Below, piece by piece: positions 62,281 through 64,000 of a DNA stretch of 64,000 bases. The position numbers and the translations under genes are program-made. Location of the stretch: the NCBI RefSeq assembly GCF_014805625.2, contig NW_023998415.1:31260713-31324712 (forward strand). Reading direction: 5' to 3'. The notes below the pieces were generated by a model. The model was not told the origin of the DNA. It did not search any database and saw nothing but the letters and a program-made list of their open reading frames with translations. Origin of the DNA: Glossina fuscipes. Taxonomy: Eukaryota; Arthropoda; Insecta; Diptera; Glossinidae. The first letter of the stretch is position 1. Every line of letters begins with the position of its first letter.

Positions 62281-64000
62281 TCAATTACCGACTTCGTCGA
62301 GGAAAAACATTAACTACGCGAATAGATACGCGAATGTCTTCTTCCTGTTTGACATATGTTACTGAAACAGGGCAGCCAAAATCAGCTGGAAAATAAATAA
62401 TCCTATATATTGTATTTTAGAGCATAATTTAAAGTAAGTTTGAATTTGAAAAAAAAAGTCATGTAAAAGTCTATATTTACTTAAAATATGGCAGCAATGT
62501 AATGAATCTGTGGATTACATGCATAACATGTATAACCTATCAAGTTTGATTAATGTTTCGAAGAGGAAATTTGTCTGTGTTGCGTGTGTTTATCAGCTTT
62601 TTTTTTTTTTTGGAAGCACTGTTGAAGTTTGGCATGCATGCTATTGATAGTTTAATAGAGTTTCCGTTGAATTTAAAAAAAAAATGATGGAAAGGAATAT
62701 TTTTTCAAAGTAATCCATTATCTCGGTGCACCATTACTTCTCTAATTTTAATAATTTACTAGCGGCAAGAATAACTAATATATTAAAGTATATTGAGGCG
62801 GATATTATCGTACAATTGAAAATTTAACGTTTCTTGGACGACTTCTCCCTTCCGGAGACAATGCGATATCTGCGATATCGACTTAGCATGATGCATACAG
62901 TTTTCGGGGCTATTGCACTAATGGTTATTGATATTACTCTTAAGTCATAGTTTGAAAGAATTCACAATAAGATGCGCACACAGCGGATCTTCTAAATGCG
63001 GGTGCTATGGATATTCAGCTTTACTCTCGATGTTAATGGTTTGCGTTAGTCTACATTATGGTTATATGCAAGTCGTAACGCGTGCAACGTTCATTCCCCG
63101 CACTATTCATCGAGCTAAGCAGAAAGAACTACGCAAGAAGTGCTTTTTTTTAGAAAAAAACTCGGCGTTGAACAAAATGTGTTGTGTGCGCTTTAGCATC
63201 GCTGTGTAAAGTTTGTGTGATTTCGCTCGGCGTCTTATGGTATTAGATACTCGTTCTCTCGATAAGCAGATTTCTCAGTCGATTTAGCTATCTTCAGAGC
63301 ACGTAAGTGGCCATAAATTTTAATCATTCGGTTTTTGCAAAAATTTTAATCAACAACTTAGTTAAATTTGATGGTTTTGACCTTCCCCTAAACAAAATAC
63401 CAATTAATATTTTTTATTATTATGATTGATGATACACCGACGTTAATCATGTAGCGCTTAAAATTCTTCTTCGTTCAAATTCATTACTTCTTTCGTTTAT
63501 TTCACTAAACACGTTCGAAGGCTTATAATTATGCTGCTCCATCATATGCCAATTGTCGGTTTTGGGTTCAACTTTATTCGAAAAATCTTTATCAAATATC
63601 GAAAGTACGAAGATGAAGATACTGGAACTATCAGTATCAGTGGCAATGAGAAGCTAGCCAGGTCTGCATGAAAATCTTTTCAATCAGTTGCACTTGGCAA
63701 TAAAAAAAATTTGAAATATTATGGTCGGTCGAGAAAGATTTTTAACTGTTTTCACCAACAACCAATGACGTGGTCACACGGGGACTTGCTTCCCCAAAAA
63801 AAAACTTCACCTGTCATTTAATATCTCACTATGTTAATTTTCATCGCAACACATCGGTCAATAATTCTCGGGATCGACATATAGTGGTCGGGCATAAAAA
63901 GCAAAAAAATGTTCATATTATTTTTAGAAACTGTCAAGCTTTAGGCGACGCCTGTCAAAATTTCATCGCATTTCGATCATTTATTTATGAATTTTCAAAG
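62281..64000. other. No supported gene to the window end
   Basis: A plus-strand frame at 62928-63209 (93 codons, Cys-rich middle) is the longest here. It has no recognisable domain or splice context, so I leave it out. The remainder is AT-rich unique DNA with short homopolymers. Confidence 0.5.

Noticed and set aside
62928..63209. 93-codon plus-strand Cys-rich frame as a small secreted protein
   Set aside because: The N-terminus is not a clear signal peptide, the frame has poly-Lys/Phe from homopolymers, and nothing else supports transcription.
1..64000. CRISPR arrays, operons, prophage or bacterial defence systems
   Set aside because: Spliced animal genes, AT-rich microsatellites and SINEs show this is an insect nuclear genome. 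No regularly spaced repeat-spacer array is present.

Overview
This 64 kb window is AT-rich nuclear DNA of an insect, almost certainly a higher fly. It has canonical GT-AG introns, long T/A homopolymers, many (TA)n microsatellites and decayed transposons. The best proteins look like fly orthologues (Sox21a, Frl, Herzog). A tephritid-like genome is my guess from the overall texture and is not proven by the sequence.

Layout. 1-4164: non-coding DNA downstream of a Sox gene. 4165-5334 (-): an uninterrupted 389-aa SoxB-group HMG-box transcription factor, best matched to Sox21a. 5335-27983: about 22 kb without a convincing gene. It holds microsatellites, a tRNA-derived SINE with a clear 13-bp target-site duplication, two further deleted copies, and a cluster of decayed interspersed repeats around 20-24.4 kb. 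27984-39300 (-): a formin of the FMNL/Frl class. Nine coding exons with compatible phases encode about 1,172 aa: predicted myristoylation site, GBD/FH3, coiled coil, FH1, FH2 and DAD. 42714-43217 (+): a two-exon 143-aa protein with the C-terminal motif of the TTDN1/MPLKIP family. 43218-52083: very T-rich non-coding DNA. 52084-58652 (-): four exons of an SCP/CTDSP-type phosphatase orthologous to Drosophila Herzog (CG5830). The DLDET catalytic motif is intact and a long Gln/Asn-rich prion-like tail follows; the N-terminal exon was not found. 60071-61006 (+, perhaps to 62280): an unidentified small gene of at least three exons. 61340-62110 (-): a dead Tc1/mariner-superfamily transposase. The rest, to 64000, has no supported gene.

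The genes are separate eukaryotic transcription units and do not form an operon. Three of the five are developmental or cytoskeletal regulators on the minus strand. The two plus-strand genes are small. No new multi-gene system is evident. The most interesting items are the Herzog prion-like tail, the SINE cluster, an 11-bp-period minisatellite in a Herzog intron, the unidentified small gene and the TTDN1-like gene.
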